A DNA stretch of 64,000 nucleotides from Luteimonas chenhongjianii (GCF_002327105.1 NZ_CP023406.1:1240001-1304000), one strand, 5' to 3'; shown: positions 8,610-19,954, counted from the stretch's first letter. Notes: generated by a model from the letters alone, not told the origin. Translations and numbers: made by a program.

Positions 8610-10631
8610 ATGAGCACAGCCGCCGACACTCTCGTCGCACCGCGCCGCACCTTCGGCACGAATTTCTGGGTCGTGATGCTTGTTGTCGCCGGCACGATCC
8701 TGGTCCTCAATACCGGTTACAGCACCTGGAAGGCCTCACGGCTGGGCGGTGCCAGTACGGCGGCCTCCAACCTGCGCGTGGACAGCCAGCGGCTGGCCAA
8801 CCAGGGCACCGAGGCGGTGCGCGGCAACGCCGCGGCGTTCGCCGCGTTCAACGAAACGCGCGCCCAGATCGATGGCGACATCCGCCAGCTCAACAACAGC
8901 TTCGGCAATACGACCGGCGTCGCCGGCCCCATCGCCACGGTGACCCGCACCTGGGAGCCACTTGGTGCAAGTGCCCAGCGGCTGGCCGACAGCGAGGAAG
9001 CGGTGACCGCGTTCGCCGGTCAGGCGGAGCGCTTCAGCCAGGGCGTACCGCAGCTGCAGGCGCTGCTCGACGAACTCGTGCGCGCGATGTCGAGCAGCGG
9101 CTCGCCGTCGTCGCAGGTCTACATGGCATTGCGCCAGGTGGTGATCGCCGGCGACATGGCCCGCCGCGTGACCGAGGTGCAGGCCGGCGGCCCCGGCGCC
9201 GCGATCGCAGGCCAGGGCCTGCGCCGCAACGCCGAGGATTTCCAGCAGGTCATGACCGGCCTGCGCGAAGGGGATCCGGCGCGCGAGTTGCAGGCGCTGA
9301 CCAACGGCAATGCGCTTGCCGCACTGACCCGCGCCGACGAGACCTGGGCGCGGATGCGCGCCGAACTCGAGGCGATCCTCGGCAGCAGCGAGCAGCTGTT
9401 CCAGGCCCAGGCCGCTGCCGGTGCGCTGGTGGCCGGCTCCGACCAGCTGCTCAGCGACAGCGAGTCGCTGTTCAACGCGTTCACCGCATTCGGTTCGCTC
9501 ACCGACCGCAGCCTGCTTGGCAACATCTGGATCAGCATCCTTGCCGGTCTGCTTGCCCTGGTCGCGATCGCCGGCCTGTTGATCTCGCTCAACCGCGCCC
9601 AGCGCGAGCGCTACGAAACCACGATGGAGCTCAATAACCGCAACCAGGAGGCGATCATGCGCCTGCTGGACGAAATGGGTTCGCTCGCCGAAGGCGACCT
9701 GACCGTCAAGGCGACGGTCACCGAGGACATGACCGGCGCGATCGCCGACTCGATCAACTTCGCCATCGAGCAGCTGCGCAGCCTCGTGCAGACGATCAAC
9801 GACACCTCGGTTCAGGTGGCCTCCAGCGCCCAGGAAACCCAGGCCACCGCGATGCATCTGGCCGAAGCGGCCGAGCATCAGGAGCAGCAGATCAATTCCG
9901 CGTCCGACCGCATCAACGAGATCGCGGTCAGCATCGACCAGGTGTCGAAGAACTCGGCCGAATCGGCCGACGTGGCGCAGCGCTCGGTCCGCATCGCGAC
10001 CAAGGGCGCAGGCGTGGTGCGCGAGACGATTGCCGGCATGGACTCGATCCGCGACCAGATCCAGGAAACCTCCAAGCGCATCAAGCGGCTGGGCGAAAGC
10101 TCGCAGGAGATCGGCTCGATCGTCGAACTGATCAACGACATCTCCGAGCAGACCAACATCCTCGCGCTCAACGCCGCGATCCAGGCGGCCTCGGCGGGTG
10201 AGGCGGGCCGTGGCTTCGCAGTAGTCGCCGACGAAGTGCAGCGCCTCGCGGAACGCGCGACCAATGCGACGCGCCGCATCGAAACGCTGGTCCAGACCAT
10301 CCAGTCCGATACCAACGAGGCGGTGACTTCGATGGAACAGACGACGTCCGAAGTCGTTGCCGGTGCGCGCCTGGCCGAGGATGCCGGTACGGCGCTCGGC
10401 GAGATCGAGAGCGTGTCGACCAACCTCGCCGACCTCATCCAGGGCATCTCGTCGGCCGCGCAGCAGCAGTCCTCCGCTGCGACCAACATCACGACCACGA
10501 TGCATACCATCCAGTCGATCACCAAGCAGACCTCGCAGGGCGCCAACCAGACCGCCGAGTCGATCGGCAACCTGGCTCAGCTCGCGGCCGACCTGCGGCG
10601 CTCGGTCGCCGACTTCAAGCTGCCGGCTTGA
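8610..10631 (+). CDS. pilJ: Twitching motility methyl-accepting receptor PilJ
   Basis: This 673-residue inner-membrane receptor of the Pil-Chp system has a first transmembrane helix at about residues 20-42 and a long helical periplasmic PilJ-type sensor. A second transmembrane helix lies at about 305-330 ([19 protein letters not shown]). A HAMP-like segment follows, then a cytoplasmic signalling coiled coil with the MCP hairpin tip [14 protein letters not shown] near residue 515-530. In Pseudomonas it senses pilus engagement and acts through PilI and ChpA. The start at 8610 gives the family N-terminus. No adjacent methyltransferase gene is present, so whether its glutamates are modified is open. 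Confidence 0.93.
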   Translation: MSTAADTLVAPRRTFGTNFWVVMLVVAGTILVLNTGYSTWKASRLGGASTAASNLRVDSQRLANQGTEAVRGNAAAFAAFNETRAQIDGDIRQLNNSFGNTTGVAGPIATVTRTWEPLGASAQRLADSEEAVTAFAGQAERFSQGVPQLQALLDELVRAMSSSGSPSSQVYMALRQVVIAGDMARRVTEVQAGGPGAAIAGQGLRRNAEDFQQVMTGLREGDPARELQALTNGNALAALTRADETWARMRAELEAILGSSEQLFQAQAAAGALVAGSDQLLSDSESLFNAFTAFGSLTDRSLLGNIWISILAGLLALVAIAGLLISLNRAQRERYETTMELNNRNQEAIMRLLDEMGSLAEGDLTVKATVTEDMTGAIADSINFAIEQLRSLVQTINDTSVQVASSAQETQATAMHLAEAAEHQEQQINSASDRINEIAVSIDQVSKNSAESADVAQRSVRIATKGAGVVRETIAGMDSIRDQIQETSKRIKRLGESSQEIGSIVELINDISEQTNILALNAAIQAASAGEAGRGFAVVADEVQRLAERATNATRRIETLVQTIQSDTNEAVTSMEQTTSEVVAGARLAEDAGTALGEIESVSTNLADLIQGISSAAQQQSSAATNITTTMHTIQSITKQTSQGANQTAESIGNLAQLAADLRRSVADFKLPA

Positions 10632-10648
10632 GCCACGGAAAGGACTCC

Positions 10649-10708
10649 ATGATCGCCAGTCTTATTCGCGCACGCGCGCGTGGCCTCCGCCATGGAGTCG
10701 CCGCATGA
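10649..10708 (+). CDS. Possible 19-residue leader ORF between pilJ and chpA
   Basis: A 19-codon frame ([19 protein letters not shown]) starts with ATG at 10649 behind a good GGAAAGGA ribosome site at 10637-10644. Its TGA overlaps the chpA start at 10705. It lies exactly where pilK is found in Pseudomonas. It is basic and short. It could be a translational coupling leader for the very long chpA cistron or simply chance. Nothing about its length suggests a pilK remnant. Confidence 0.3.
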   Translation: MIASLIRARARGLRHGVAA

Positions 10709-13700
10709 GCGGCCTGCGCGATGCCATCGATCACACCATGCTCGGCTGGATCAAGCCGGAGCTGGACGAAGTGCTGCGTCAGGCGCGGGTCGAACTCGAG
10801 GCTTTCGCCGAGGATCCGGTCGACACCAGCCGCATGCGCCTGTGTGCCGGCTACCTGCAGCAGGCGCAGGGCACGCTGCACATGGTGGAGCTGTACGCGC
10901 CGGAGATGGTGGCCGAGGAGATGGGGCGCCTCGCCGGGGCCCTGCGCGACGGCCTGATCGCCGACCGCGACGCGGCCTGTGCGGCGTTGCTGCGCGGCAT
11001 GCTGCTGCTGCCCGATTATCTGGAGCGTCTGCAGGGCGGTCACCGTGACATCCCGATCGTGCTGCTTCCGCTGCTCAACGAGCTGCGCGCAGCGCGCGGC
11101 GAGGGCGGGCTGAGCGAGAGCATCCTGTTCGCGCCGGATCTGGCGCGCGTGGTGCCCGACACCATGCCGGCCGCAGAAGTCTCCAGCGATCCCGAGGCCG
11201 CGCTGCGGCAGCTGCGGGTCGCGTTGCAGGCATGGCCCGAGACGGGCAGTCCGGGCGATACCGCCGCGCTGGTCGCCGGCCTGTCCGCGCTGGCCGCCCG
11301 TGCGGACACCGAATCACAGCGGCGCATGCTCTGGGTCGCGTCTCGCGTGGCCCAGGCGCTGGCGGACGGGGCGTTGCCGCCCGCAAGCCACGCGCCGCTG
11401 CGCCAGGTATTCGCGAGCGTGGAGCGTGAAATCCGCAACCACGCGCAGGCGCCACTCGACGCGCTGTTGTCGGACGCGGCGCAGGAGCCGACCCGGCAAC
11501 TGCTGTATCACGTCGCCCACAGCGACGCCGCGCATCCGGCGCTCGACGCCTTGCGCGAGACATTCGACCTGCAGTCCCAGTTGCCCAGCGAAGCCGAGCT
11601 CGAACATGCGCGCGGCAGCCTCGGCGGCCGCAACCGCGCGCTGCTCGACACCGTATCCGCGGCTGTCAAGGAAGACCTCCTGAGGGTCAAGGATGCCCTG
11701 GACCTGCATCTGCGCATGGGCTCGCGCGATGCCGCCGGCCTGCAGCCGCAGGTCGAAGTGCTCACCGGCGTCGCCGACACGCTCGGCATGCTCGGCCTCG
11801 CTGCGGCGCGCAGCGTCGTCCAGCAGCAGCGCGACACCATGCGTGCCATCGTGGACGGGTCGGCGCCGGCGAGCGAGGACACCCTGCTCGATGTGGCCGG
11901 CGCGCTGCTGTATGTCGATGCGACGCTCGACGAGCAGGTCGCGCAGCTCGGTGGCGCTGGCCCCGAGACCTCCGACGACACCCTCGCGATGGAAGCGCAG
12001 CTGTCGATGGCGGTGCTGATGCGCGAGGCGATCGCCAACTTCTCAGACGCGCGCCAGGCGCTCGTTGCGTTTGTCGAGACCGGCTGGGACCACACCGAGC
12101 TGCAGGAAGTGCCGCGGCTGCTGGGAGAGGTCCGCGGGGCACTGACGATCCTGGAACTGCCCCAGGCCGCCAGCTATCTGGATGGCGTGCGGCTGTATGC
12201 CGAGCACGAGCTGATCGCGCGCCGGCGCGTGCCCAACGGTCGCCAGCTCGATACCTTCGCCGACGCACTGGCGAGCCTGGAGTACTACCTCGAGGCCCTG
12301 CGCGAACAGCGACCCAACCGCGCGGACATCCTCGACATCGCGCGCAGCAGCCTCGAAGCGCTGGGCTACTGGCCGCTGCCGACTTCGTTTGAAACGACCG
12401 GTGCCGCCGCAACGGATGCATCCGACGGCCGGGACGCCCCCGACGCCACGAGTGTCGATGTCGAACAGCTCGCGCGCGGCATCGAGGCGTGGACGCCGCC
12501 GGTCGATGCCATGACCGTGCCCGCATCGGTGCCGGCAACGGCACCGGCACCGGCAGCCGAGGCGGCGACAGATGTCGCTGCGTCAGTGCGTAGCGCCCCG
12601 ACGCCGATGGGTGTTGGCGGCTTCGAGGAGGTCGGCGACGAGATCGATGACGAGATCCGCGAGGTCTTCCTCGAGGAGTTCGCGAGCGAGATCGAGAATC
12701 TCGACGCGTTGCTGCCGCGCTGGCGCGCGCAGCCCGACAATATCGAGCTCGTGCGTCCGATCCGGCGGGTCTTCCATACCCTCAAGGGCAGCGGCCGCCT
12801 GGTCGGCGCCAAGGCGCTGGGCGAGTTCAGCTGGTCGATCGAAAGCCTGCTCAATCGCGTGATCGAAGGGCGGCCGGCCACCCCGGCGGTGGTCGAGATG
12901 ATCGATCAGGCCTTCTACACCCTGCCGGAGCTGCAGTCGGTGCTGCGCGGCGAGACCGTGCTGCGCGCCGATCTCGAGACGATGCAGGCCAATGCCGCGC
13001 GCATCGCCGCAGGTGACGATGCGATGCCGGCGCGCCCAGCGCCGTTGCAGATCGAAGCCACGCACGAGGCCGAATTGGCCGACGTCGACGCGGATAGCGT
13101 CGACGCACCTGCTTTGACCGCCGTGGACAGTGCAGCGGCTGACGCGGATGACAGTGGCACGGTCGAGACCGTGCCTGCCTCGGTCGATGCGTTGCTTCTG
13201 GAAATTCTCGACACTGAAGTTCAGGGTCATCTGCGGACGGTCGGCGACTGGCTCGCCGCCATCCGGACCGGTGAGGCTGCCGACGGCGAGCGCCTGCTGC
13301 GCGCGCTGCACACCATGCATGGCGCGTTCGCGATGGCCGAAGTGCCCGCGATCGGACTGCTGCTGGGCCCCGCGGAGGAGTACGCCCGCCGCCTGGTCGC
13401 GGCCGATGTCGCGCCGGACACGGACGTCGGCCCGGTGCTGGAAGCGGTCTGCAACGCTGCGCGCGACGCGCTGCAGCAGCTGCACCAGCCTGAGCCACGG
13501 ATCGCCGTGCTGACCGCGCTCTCGGCGCAGGTCGGTGAACTGCGTGACCGACTGCCTGAGGCCCCTGTCGAGCGGTTCGCCTTCGACATGGGCGAGGACA
13601 TCGACGCCATCGCCAGCAATGACGATGCCGGTGAAGGTGATCGCGAGCCGACGGACTCCGGCGTGGGTGCCGGTGACGACGCCGGCGCCTCGATCGAAGG

Positions 13701-16700
13701 CTGGGATGCGCGCGACTCGGGATTCGGGATCGGGCCGTCGCAGTGGGACGGCGGCGGACATCCGGTCGAGCACGAGCTGACTGGCCAGGAACCGGGCCTT
13801 CCCACGCAGGAAGACCCGGCTCGCGCCGAGCAGATGCGACTCGAAGCCGAACGCTTCGAAGCCGAACGCCTGGAACAGCAGCGCATCGAAGCCGAGCGGC
13901 TCGCCCGCGAAGACGCCGAGCGCGCCGAGCAGGCCCGTCTCGAAGCCGAACGCCTCGAGGCCGAGCGTCTGGACCTGGAGCGCCTCGAAGCCGAGCGCGT
14001 CGAGGCCGAGCGTCTGGAGCTGGAGCGCATCGAAGCCGAGCGTTTCGCCCGCGAAGACGCCGAGCGCGCCGAGCAGGCCCGTCTCGAAGCCGAGCGTCTC
14101 GAGGCCGAGCGTCTGGACCTGGAGCGTCTCGAAGCCGAACGCCTCGAAGCCGAGCGCGTCGAAGCCGAGCGCCTCGAAGCCGAGCGCGTCGAAGCCGAGC
14201 GCCTCGAAGCCGAGCGCCTCGAAGCCGAGCGCCTCGAAGCCGAGCGCCTCGAAGCCGAGCGACTTGCCCGCGAAGATGCCGAGCGTGCCGAGCAGGCCCG
14301 TCTCGAAGCCGAGCGCCTCGAGGCCGAACGTCTGGAACTGGAGCGTGCCGAGCAGGCCCGTCTCGAAGCCGAGCGTGTGGAACTGGAGCGCATCGAGGCC
14401 GAAGGTCTTGAAGCCGAACGTCTTGAGGCGGAGCGCCTGGAGCTGGAGCGCAACGAAGCCGAGCGCCTCGCGCAGGAACAGGCCGCGCGCGAGGAGTCGG
14501 AGCGTGTTGCCGAATCCGAGTTTGGACATGAGCAGCCGGAATATCCGGAGGCGTCCGCCGTTGCGGCGGTCGGGCTCGAGCATCTCGACCTGCAGTCGCA
14601 GATCGATGCGGCTGTGCTGGCATCGGAACGCCTGCGCTTCGAGCAGGACGAGACCGAGCGCTCCGCGACAGCGACGGCGCAGAGCGAAGCTGAAGCGATC
14701 GACGGGGGGATGCCGGTTGCCTTCGCATCGACGGGTTCGGATGCCGACGAGGCGATCGTGAACGCCGTCAATTCGCCAGCGCCGGCGGATGAGCCGTCCG
14801 TGGCCGTCACGCCCGAAGCCGCTCAGCCCGCCGACAGCAGCGATATCGACGACGCGCCTGATCTGCCGGCCCATGAAGAGGACCCGGATGCGCCGCTGGC
14901 GCTCGACGGCCTCGATCCGGAACTGGTCGACATCTTCGTCGAGGAAGGCATCGACCTGCTCGACCATTCCGACGCGTTGCTGGCGCAGCTGCGCGAGACA
15001 CCCGACAACCGTGACGCGGTGGCCGGCCTGCAGCGCGATCTGCACACGCTCAAGGGCGGTGCGCGGATGGCCGGGCTGATGGAGATCGGCGAGCTCGGGC
15101 ACGCGATGGAGACCCTGCTCGAAGCGGTCGCCGAACGCCATCGCACCCTGAAGCGTGGTGATGTGTCGCTGCTCGAACGCGGCTTCGATCGTCTGCACAC
15201 GATGGTCACCCGTGCCGGCGAACGCCGCGCGATCGGACCCTCGCAGGCCCTGGTCGAGGCGTTCAACGGCACCGCCACGGGCGATGCGCCGGCCGCCTCT
15301 CCGGCGCCCGCCCCGGCGTCTGCGAAGGCCGAACTGGCACCGCTGTCGGCACCGCTGCCGCTCGATGCCGGCATTGAGGACGAGGAGACCGCGCTGCGTG
15401 GCTCGCAGGAACAGGTCCGCATCCGCGCCGATCTGCTCGACAGGCTGGTTACCTACGCAGGCGAGGTCGCGATCTATCGCGCGCGCCTGGAACAGCAGCT
15501 GGGCGGCTTCCGCGCGGCGATGAACGAACTGGCGCAGACCAATACGCGTCTTCGCGACCAGTTGCGCCGGCTCGACATCGAGACCGAAGCGCAGATCGTC
15601 GCGCGTTACCAGCGAGAAGGCGACACCTCCGACACGACGTTCGATCCGCTGGAACTCGACCGGTTCTCGACCCTGCAGCAGCTCTCGCGCGCGCTTGGCG
15701 AGACTGCATCCGACTTCGGCAGCCTGCAGCAGACGCTCGACGACCAGACCAGTCAGTACGAGACCCTGCTGACGCAGCAGTCGCGGGTCAGCTCGGACCT
15801 GCAGGAAGGCCTGATGCGAACGCGCATGGTGCCGTTCGACGGGCTCGTGCCGCGTCTGCGCCGGGTCATGCGTCAGGCCGCGCAGGACACCGGCAAGCCG
15901 GTGCAGCTGCAGCTCGAAGGCACCCAGGGCGAGCTCGATCGCAACGTGCTCGAACGCATGGTCTCGCCGCTGGAACACATGCTGCGCAATGCGGTCGCGC
16001 ATGGTCTCGAGTCGCCGGAAGCACGTCGCAAGGCCGGCAAGCCGGCGGAAGGCCAGGTGCGCATCGCGGTGCGTCGCGAGGGCTCGGAAGTCGTGCTCGA
16101 GGTCGGTGATGACGGCGCGGGCCTGGACCGTGCCGCGATCCGCCGTCGCGCCGAGGAACGCGGCCTGCTGCAGGCCGGGGCCGAGGTGGCCGATCCCGAT
16201 CTGGACGCGCTGATCCTGCAGCCGGGCTTCTCGACCGCGACCGAGGTCAGCCGCCTTGCCGGACGTGGCGTCGGCATGGACGTGGTGGCGAGCGAAGTCC
16301 GCCAGCTCGGCGGCACCTTCGACATCCACTCGCGCGCCGGTGCCGGCACCACCTTCACCCTGCGCCTGCCGCAGACGCTCGCCGTCACCCAGGCCGCGTT
16401 CGTGCGTATCGGCGAGACCAGCTTCGCGGTGCCGATCGCTTCGGTGCGCGGCGTCGGTCGCATCAGTCGCGCCGAAGCAACGCCCGGCGCGATCTACCGC
16501 TACGGCGGCGAGGACTATCTGCTCCACGACCTCGGTCGCCTCGTCGGCCAGCCGCCGGCGCGCGCGGAAGGCCAGCTGCAGATGCCGCTGCTGCTGATCC
16601 GTGCGGGTGAGCTGCGCGCAGCCGTCGCGGTGGACGAAATCATCGGCAACCGCGAGATCGTGGTGAAGCCGGTCGGTCCGCAGGTCACATCGATCCCGGG

Positions 16701-17226
16701 CATCTTCGGCGCCACGATCATGGGCGACGGTCGCGTGGTCGTGATCCTCGACGTCGCACCGCTGGTGCGCCGCTATGGCGCGCACCTCGCTGCCAATCCC
16801 GACGCTGCGCTGCACGTGCCCGAACCGGCGCCGGCGGCTCGCGCAGTGCCGCTGGTGATGGTGGTCGACGACTCGGTGACGATGCGCAAGGTCACCGGCC
16901 GCGTGCTCGAGCGACACAACTTCGAGGTCATCACAGCGAAGGACGGCATCGACGCGATCGAGCGCATGGACGAACGCGTGCCCGACCTGATGCTGCTCGA
17001 TATCGAGATGCCGCGCATGGACGGTTACGAGCTCGCGACCCACATGAAGGCCGACGCTCGCCTGCGCGATGTCAGCATCATGATGATCACGTCGCGCACG
17101 GGCGAGAAACACCGCCAGCGTGCGTTCGAGATCGGTGTCGACCGCTATCTCGGCAAGCCCTACCAGGAGCCGGAACTGCTGCGCCACGTCTACGAGCTGT
17201 TGAACCTGGAGCGCGACGATGCGTGA
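10705..17226 (+). CDS. chpA: Hybrid chemosensory histidine kinase ChpA (PilL)
   Basis: This is a 2173-residue CheA-type kinase of the Pil-Chp system. The first 600 residues are helical and resemble degenerate Hpt-like modules. Three Hpt modules have a phosphorylatable His: His691 (FHTLKGSGR), His869 (LHTMHGAFA) and His1447 (LHTLKGGAR). Residues about 1039-1272 are a charged Leu-Glu-Ala-Glu-Arg repeat. The catalytic core follows: dimerisation helices near 1570-1680, an ATPase with N box LRNAVAHG near 1760 and G boxes near 1802 and 1854, then a CheW domain near 1900-2030. The protein ends in a receiver with Asp2099. GGAG at 10694-10697 supports the start. In Pseudomonas ChpA phosphorylates PilG and PilH. 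The protein is shorter in Hpt modules than the Pseudomonas one but longer in linker. Confidence 0.93.
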   Translation: MSGLRDAIDHTMLGWIKPELDEVLRQARVELEAFAEDPVDTSRMRLCAGYLQQAQGTLHMVELYAPEMVAEEMGRLAGALRDGLIADRDAACAALLRGMLLLPDYLERLQGGHRDIPIVLLPLLNELRAARGEGGLSESILFAPDLARVVPDTMPAAEVSSDPEAALRQLRVALQAWPETGSPGDTAALVAGLSALAARADTESQRRMLWVASRVAQALADGALPPASHAPLRQVFASVEREIRNHAQAPLDALLSDAAQEPTRQLLYHVAHSDAAHPALDALRETFDLQSQLPSEAELEHARGSLGGRNRALLDTVSAAVKEDLLRVKDALDLHLRMGSRDAAGLQPQVEVLTGVADTLGMLGLAAARSVVQQQRDTMRAIVDGSAPASEDTLLDVAGALLYVDATLDEQVAQLGGAGPETSDDTLAMEAQLSMAVLMREAIANFSDARQALVAFVETGWDHTELQEVPRLLGEVRGALTILELPQAASYLDGVRLYAEHELIARRRVPNGRQLDTFADALASLEYYLEALREQRPNRADILDIARSSLEALGYWPLPTSFETTGAAATDASDGRDAPDATSVDVEQLARGIEAWTPPVDAMTVPASVPATAPAPAAEAATDVAASVRSAPTPMGVGGFEEVGDEIDDEIREVFLEEFASEIENLDALLPRWRAQPDNIELVRPIRRVFHTLKGSGRLVGAKALGEFSWSIESLLNRVIEGRPATPAVVEMIDQAFYTLPELQSVLRGETVLRADLETMQANAARIAAGDDAMPARPAPLQIEATHEAELADVDADSVDAPALTAVDSAAADADDSGTVETVPASVDALLLEILDTEVQGHLRTVGDWLAAIRTGEAADGERLLRALHTMHGAFAMAEVPAIGLLLGPAEEYARRLVAADVAPDTDVGPVLEAVCNAARDALQQLHQPEPRIAVLTALSAQVGELRDRLPEAPVERFAFDMGEDIDAIASNDDAGEGDREPTDSGVGAGDDAGASIEGWDARDSGFGIGPSQWDGGGHPVEHELTGQEPGLPTQEDPARAEQMRLEAERFEAERLEQQRIEAERLAREDAERAEQARLEAERLEAERLDLERLEAERVEAERLELERIEAERFAREDAERAEQARLEAERLEAERLDLERLEAERLEAERVEAERLEAERVEAERLEAERLEAERLEAERLEAERLAREDAERAEQARLEAERLEAERLELERAEQARLEAERVELERIEAEGLEAERLEAERLELERNEAERLAQEQAAREESERVAESEFGHEQPEYPEASAVAAVGLEHLDLQSQIDAAVLASERLRFEQDETERSATATAQSEAEAIDGGMPVAFASTGSDADEAIVNAVNSPAPADEPSVAVTPEAAQPADSSDIDDAPDLPAHEEDPDAPLALDGLDPELVDIFVEEGIDLLDHSDALLAQLRETPDNRDAVAGLQRDLHTLKGGARMAGLMEIGELGHAMETLLEAVAERHRTLKRGDVSLLERGFDRLHTMVTRAGERRAIGPSQALVEAFNGTATGDAPAASPAPAPASAKAELAPLSAPLPLDAGIEDEETALRGSQEQVRIRADLLDRLVTYAGEVAIYRARLEQQLGGFRAAMNELAQTNTRLRDQLRRLDIETEAQIVARYQREGDTSDTTFDPLELDRFSTLQQLSRALGETASDFGSLQQTLDDQTSQYETLLTQQSRVSSDLQEGLMRTRMVPFDGLVPRLRRVMRQAAQDTGKPVQLQLEGTQGELDRNVLERMVSPLEHMLRNAVAHGLESPEARRKAGKPAEGQVRIAVRREGSEVVLEVGDDGAGLDRAAIRRRAEERGLLQAGAEVADPDLDALILQPGFSTATEVSRLAGRGVGMDVVASEVRQLGGTFDIHSRAGAGTTFTLRLPQTLAVTQAAFVRIGETSFAVPIASVRGVGRISRAEATPGAIYRYGGEDYLLHDLGRLVGQPPARAEGQLQMPLLLIRAGELRAAVAVDEIIGNREIVVKPVGPQVTSIPGIFGATIMGDGRVVVILDVAPLVRRYGAHLAANPDAALHVPEPAPAARAVPLVMVVDDSVTMRKVTGRVLERHNFEVITAKDGIDAIERMDERVPDLMLLDIEMPRMDGYELATHMKADARLRDVSIMMITSRTGEKHRQRAFEIGVDRYLGKPYQEPELLRHVYELLNLERDDA
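13819..14520 (+). repeat. In-frame 15-bp tandem repeats encoding a Glu/Arg-rich helix in chpA
   Basis: About 700 bp of direct repeats built on a 15-bp unit (CTCGAAGCCGAGCGC and close variants) encode repeats of Leu-Glu-Ala-Glu-Arg. The purest tract is at about 14148-14265. A longer higher-order block containing [10 protein letters not shown] recurs at about 13909, 14050 and 14270. Because the unit is a multiple of three, gain or loss of copies would keep chpA in frame. Confidence 0.9.
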
Positions 17227-18733
17227 CGCGATCCGGACGGTCGTGCTGGCGCGCGAAGGCGCCGCGCGCGATCGCGTGGTCGAAGCCCTGGTCGAGGCCG
17301 GAGCCGATCCGATCACATCGCTCGATCCCGCGCAGCATGCGCCCGATGCCCTCGATGCCCTGGCGCCATCGGTGCTGGTCGTGGTGCTCGATCCCGTCGA
17401 CGAAGCCGCGCTCGAGCCCTTCGAGCCGCGCTTCGCCGCGCCGGGGATGACGGTGATCTTCGAAGAGGCCGCGCTGGTGCTCGAGCGCAGCGGCTGGGAC
17501 GCTGCGCGCTGGGTGCGGCATCTCGCGGCGAAACTCCATGGCTTCGGCGACGTGCTGCCTCCATCCAGTGCGAACGAGGCGTCCGTGCCGGAGCCGCTGT
17601 CGCTGGAGCTGGACGCGCATACCGACACAGGCGCGCTCGCGCTCGCGGCGTCGGCCGCGCCTGTGGATGTCGAGACCACGCACGAGCCCGGGCCGGCGCT
17701 CGACGATTCGACCCATCTCGTCTTCGATCCGGTCGCGGCCGAGTTCGATGCGCCGCTCACGCAGGCCCCTGCTGTGGAATTCAGCTTCGACTTCCAGCTG
17801 GCCGACTACGACGAGGCCAGCTACACGCCACCGGCCGCGCCACCGGGCGAAGTCCGTGACCTGGACGAGAATCTGGCCAGCTGGTCCGAGGCGTCGACGC
17901 CGGAGTCGGGGTCGTCGATCGAAACGACGCCTGACGGCATTGCGGACATCGAGGATGCCGGTGATACGCCCGTCGCCAGCCCGGCGGCGGCTGGGGAGGC
18001 CAGCACGTCCCCGCTGACACTGCTCGATGGCGATGCACTGCCCGCGCAGGCCCCCGGGCTCGGGGCGGACGCGGCCGCGCCTGCGACCATGCTCCAGCGC
18101 GACATCTCCGATCTCGAGTCCCGCATCGCCGGGCTGAGCCTGGCCGATGCCGACAGCTACGGCCACGGCCCGCGCAAGGGCGTGGTACTCATCGCCGGCG
18201 GTCTGGGTGGGCCCGACGCGGTCCGGCAACTGCTCGCTGCATTGCCCGAAGGCTTCCCGCGTCCGGTACTGGTGCGCCTGCAACTCGATGGTGGTCGCTA
18301 TGACCGCCTGGTCCGGCAGATGGAGCGGGTGACCCCGATGCCGGTGCAACTGGCCGAGGCGGGAATGACGGTCGCCCCGGGCGAGGTCTATTTCCTGCCG
18401 CCCGGCGTGCTGCCGGTCATGACTGCGGGCGAGCTGCGGTTCGCCGAAGGCGACGATGTTGGCGGTCTTGCCGACGCGGTACCGGCCGACGACAGCGCCG
18501 TACTGTTCCTCAGCGGCGCTGATCCGGCGCTGGTCGACGTGGTGATGGGCCCGGCATGGCAGGGCGCACTGGTGGGCGGGCAGGCGGAGGATGGCTGTTA
18601 TGACCCGGCCGCCGCGATGGCGGTTGCCGAGCGTGGCGGCCCGTCCGGGAGTCCCGGTGATATCGCCGACTGGCTGATCGCGCGCTGGATGCCCGGCGCG
18701 GGGCGTTTCGATTCCGGAGAACTGTCGCTGTGA
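17219..18733 (+). CDS. chpB: ChpB-like CheB-domain protein, catalytic triad apparently missing
   Basis: This 504-residue protein begins 8 nt inside chpA. Residues 1-115 look like a degenerate receiver-like domain; 115-310 is an acidic, Pro/Ala-rich linker; 318-504 aligns by eye with the CheB methylesterase fold ([11 protein letters not shown], then [15 protein letters not shown], then VLFLSGADP). In active CheB the first motif carries the nucleophilic Ser (STGG), the next strand a His, and the late GMG-DG motif an Asp. Here those places hold Gly-Leu-Gly-Gly, Arg-Leu and Ala-Asp-Pro, so I expect no esterase activity. In Pseudomonas ChpB demethylates PilJ. Here it may be a structural or regulatory remnant. 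Confidence 0.72.
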   Translation: MRDAIRTVVLAREGAARDRVVEALVEAGADPITSLDPAQHAPDALDALAPSVLVVVLDPVDEAALEPFEPRFAAPGMTVIFEEAALVLERSGWDAARWVRHLAAKLHGFGDVLPPSSANEASVPEPLSLELDAHTDTGALALAASAAPVDVETTHEPGPALDDSTHLVFDPVAAEFDAPLTQAPAVEFSFDFQLADYDEASYTPPAAPPGEVRDLDENLASWSEASTPESGSSIETTPDGIADIEDAGDTPVASPAAAGEASTSPLTLLDGDALPAQAPGLGADAAAPATMLQRDISDLESRIAGLSLADADSYGHGPRKGVVLIAGGLGGPDAVRQLLAALPEGFPRPVLVRLQLDGGRYDRLVRQMERVTPMPVQLAEAGMTVAPGEVYFLPPGVLPVMTAGELRFAEGDDVGGLADAVPADDSAVLFLSGADPALVDVVMGPAWQGALVGGQAEDGCYDPAAAMAVAERGGPSGSPGDIADWLIARWMPGAGRFDSGELSL

Positions 18734-19200
18734 GCACCCATGACGAAATCCGCGGCGTGCTGATCCGCGCCGGCACCACCCAGCTGCTGCTGCCCAATGC
18801 CTCGATCTCCGAGGTGCTGTCCTACTCGCCGCCCGAAGCGGTGGCCGATGCGCCGGACTGGCTGCTCGGTCGTCTGCGCTGGCGCGGGTGGCGCCTGCCG
18901 CTGGTCGCGTTCCCGGTGCTCGCCGGGCAGGGCGACGAACGCGCGGACCTGTCGAGCAAGGTCGTGGTGCTCAAGGCGCTCGGCGGCGATGCGCGTCTGC
19001 CGTTCTTCGCGCTGCTGACCGAGGGCTTTCCGCGCCTGGTGACGATCGCGGCCGACAAGCTGCTCGATGAATCCCAGGGCGATGACAAGGATGCCCTGCC
19101 GTTCGCGGTTCGCGCGCGGGTGCGGCTCAACGACGACGTCGCCCTGATTCCCGACATCGACCGGATCGAACTCTCGGTTCGCGAGGCGCTCGCCGCCTGA
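18730..19200 (+). CDS. chpC: CheW-like protein ChpC
   Basis: This 156-residue protein has a single CheW-like domain (residues 8-150), with the pattern PNASISEVL, then WRLPLVAF in the place of the usual RG-LPVVDL. In Pseudomonas ChpC is the second, accessory coupling protein of the Pil-Chp array. The GTG at 18730 overlaps the preceding stop by GTGA. It is the last gene of the operon. A hairpin follows immediately, and the next gene is convergent. Confidence 0.85.
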   Translation: MSTHDEIRGVLIRAGTTQLLLPNASISEVLSYSPPEAVADAPDWLLGRLRWRGWRLPLVAFPVLAGQGDERADLSSKVVVLKALGGDARLPFFALLTEGFPRLVTIAADKLLDESQGDDKDALPFAVRARVRLNDDVALIPDIDRIELSVREALAA

Positions 19201-19207
19201 GTGCGTG

Positions 19208-19226
19208 CGCCGGCGCTCAGCCGGCG
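19208..19226. terminator. Hairpin at the convergent chpC/rsmE ends
   Basis: CGCCGGC at 19208-19214 and GCCGGCG at 19220-19226 form a 7-bp GC-only stem with loop GCTCA, overlapping the rsmE stop. No T-run follows, so it may act only as a weak or Rho-assisted terminator for both strands. Confidence 0.35.
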
Positions 19227-19954
19227 AGGTCGCCGAAGCGCGCCTGGAGCGCGGCGATCGCGGCCATGCCCGCGGTTTCGGTCCGCAGGATCCGCGGTCC
19301 GAGGCGCAGGCCGCCGAACCCCGCAGCAACCAGAGCGGCGCGGTCGTTGGCCGACCAGCCGCCCTCTGGACCGATCGCGAGTACGACGTCACCCGATGGC
19401 GCCGGCAGGGCCGCAATACCGGTCTCCGCTTCGGGGTCGAGCAGCCAGCGCGCGCTGCTGCCCGCCAACCCGGCGAGCGCAGCGGCCAGCGGCTGCGGCG
19501 CCGAGACCTCGGGCACGCGCGCGCGCCAGCTCTGCTCGCAGGCCGAGGTCACCACGCTGCGCCAGTGCGCATGGCGCTTGGCCGCTCGCTCGGCGTCGAG
19601 CCTGACCTCGCTGCGATCGCTCGACACCGGCAGGAAGGCTGCGACGCCCAGTTCGGTGGCCTTCTGCAGGATCCAGTCCATCTTCTCGCCGCGCGCGATG
19701 CCCTGGACCAGGGTGATCCGCAGCGGCGATTCGACATCCACCGCGCGCGTACCGACGATCTCGGCGCTCGCACCGCGCTTGCCCACCTTGACCAGGCGCG
19801 CGTCGTGATCGAAACCGTCGCCGTTGAACAACACGCAGGCGTCGCCCTCGCGCAGGCGCAGCACGCGTACCAGATGCGCGGCGGCATCGTCCGGCAGCTC
19901 GATGGACGCACCGGGGCCGAGCGGACGGTCGACGAATGCCCGGATCACGCGCAT
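19217..19954 (-). CDS. rsmE: 16S rRNA (uracil-1498 N3)-methyltransferase
   Basis: This 245-residue SPOUT-class methyltransferase modifies U1498 of 16S rRNA. It has an N-terminal PUA-like part (residues about 1-75) and a C-terminal knotted domain with the diagnostic AIGPEGGWS loop near residue 200 and LRLGPRILRTETA near the end. The ATG at 19954 overlaps the bioA stop by 10 nt, so the two are co-transcribed. Length matches the family. Confidence 0.93.
   Translation of the reverse strand: MRVIRAFVDRPLGPGASIELPDDAAAHLVRVLRLREGDACVLFNGDGFDHDARLVKVGKRGASAEIVGTRAVDVESPLRITLVQGIARGEKMDWILQKATELGVAAFLPVSSDRSEVRLDAERAAKRHAHWRSVVTSACEQSWRARVPEVSAPQPLAAALAGLAGSSARWLLDPEAETGIAALPAPSGDVVLAIGPEGGWSANDRAALVAAGFGGLRLGPRILRTETAGMAAIAALQARFGDLAG

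Noticed and set aside
13819-14520. CRISPR-like direct repeats
   Set aside because: The repeats are contiguous 15-bp units inside an intact reading frame, without unique spacers and without cas genes nearby.
12583-17760. A 5.2-kb open frame on the minus strand opposite chpA, with Phe/Glu/Ala/Leu/Gly repeats
   Set aside because: It is the antisense reading of the GC-rich chpA gene and of its 15-bp repeats. It has no ribosome site, no family resemblance and runs into the next gene; chpA explains the region fully.
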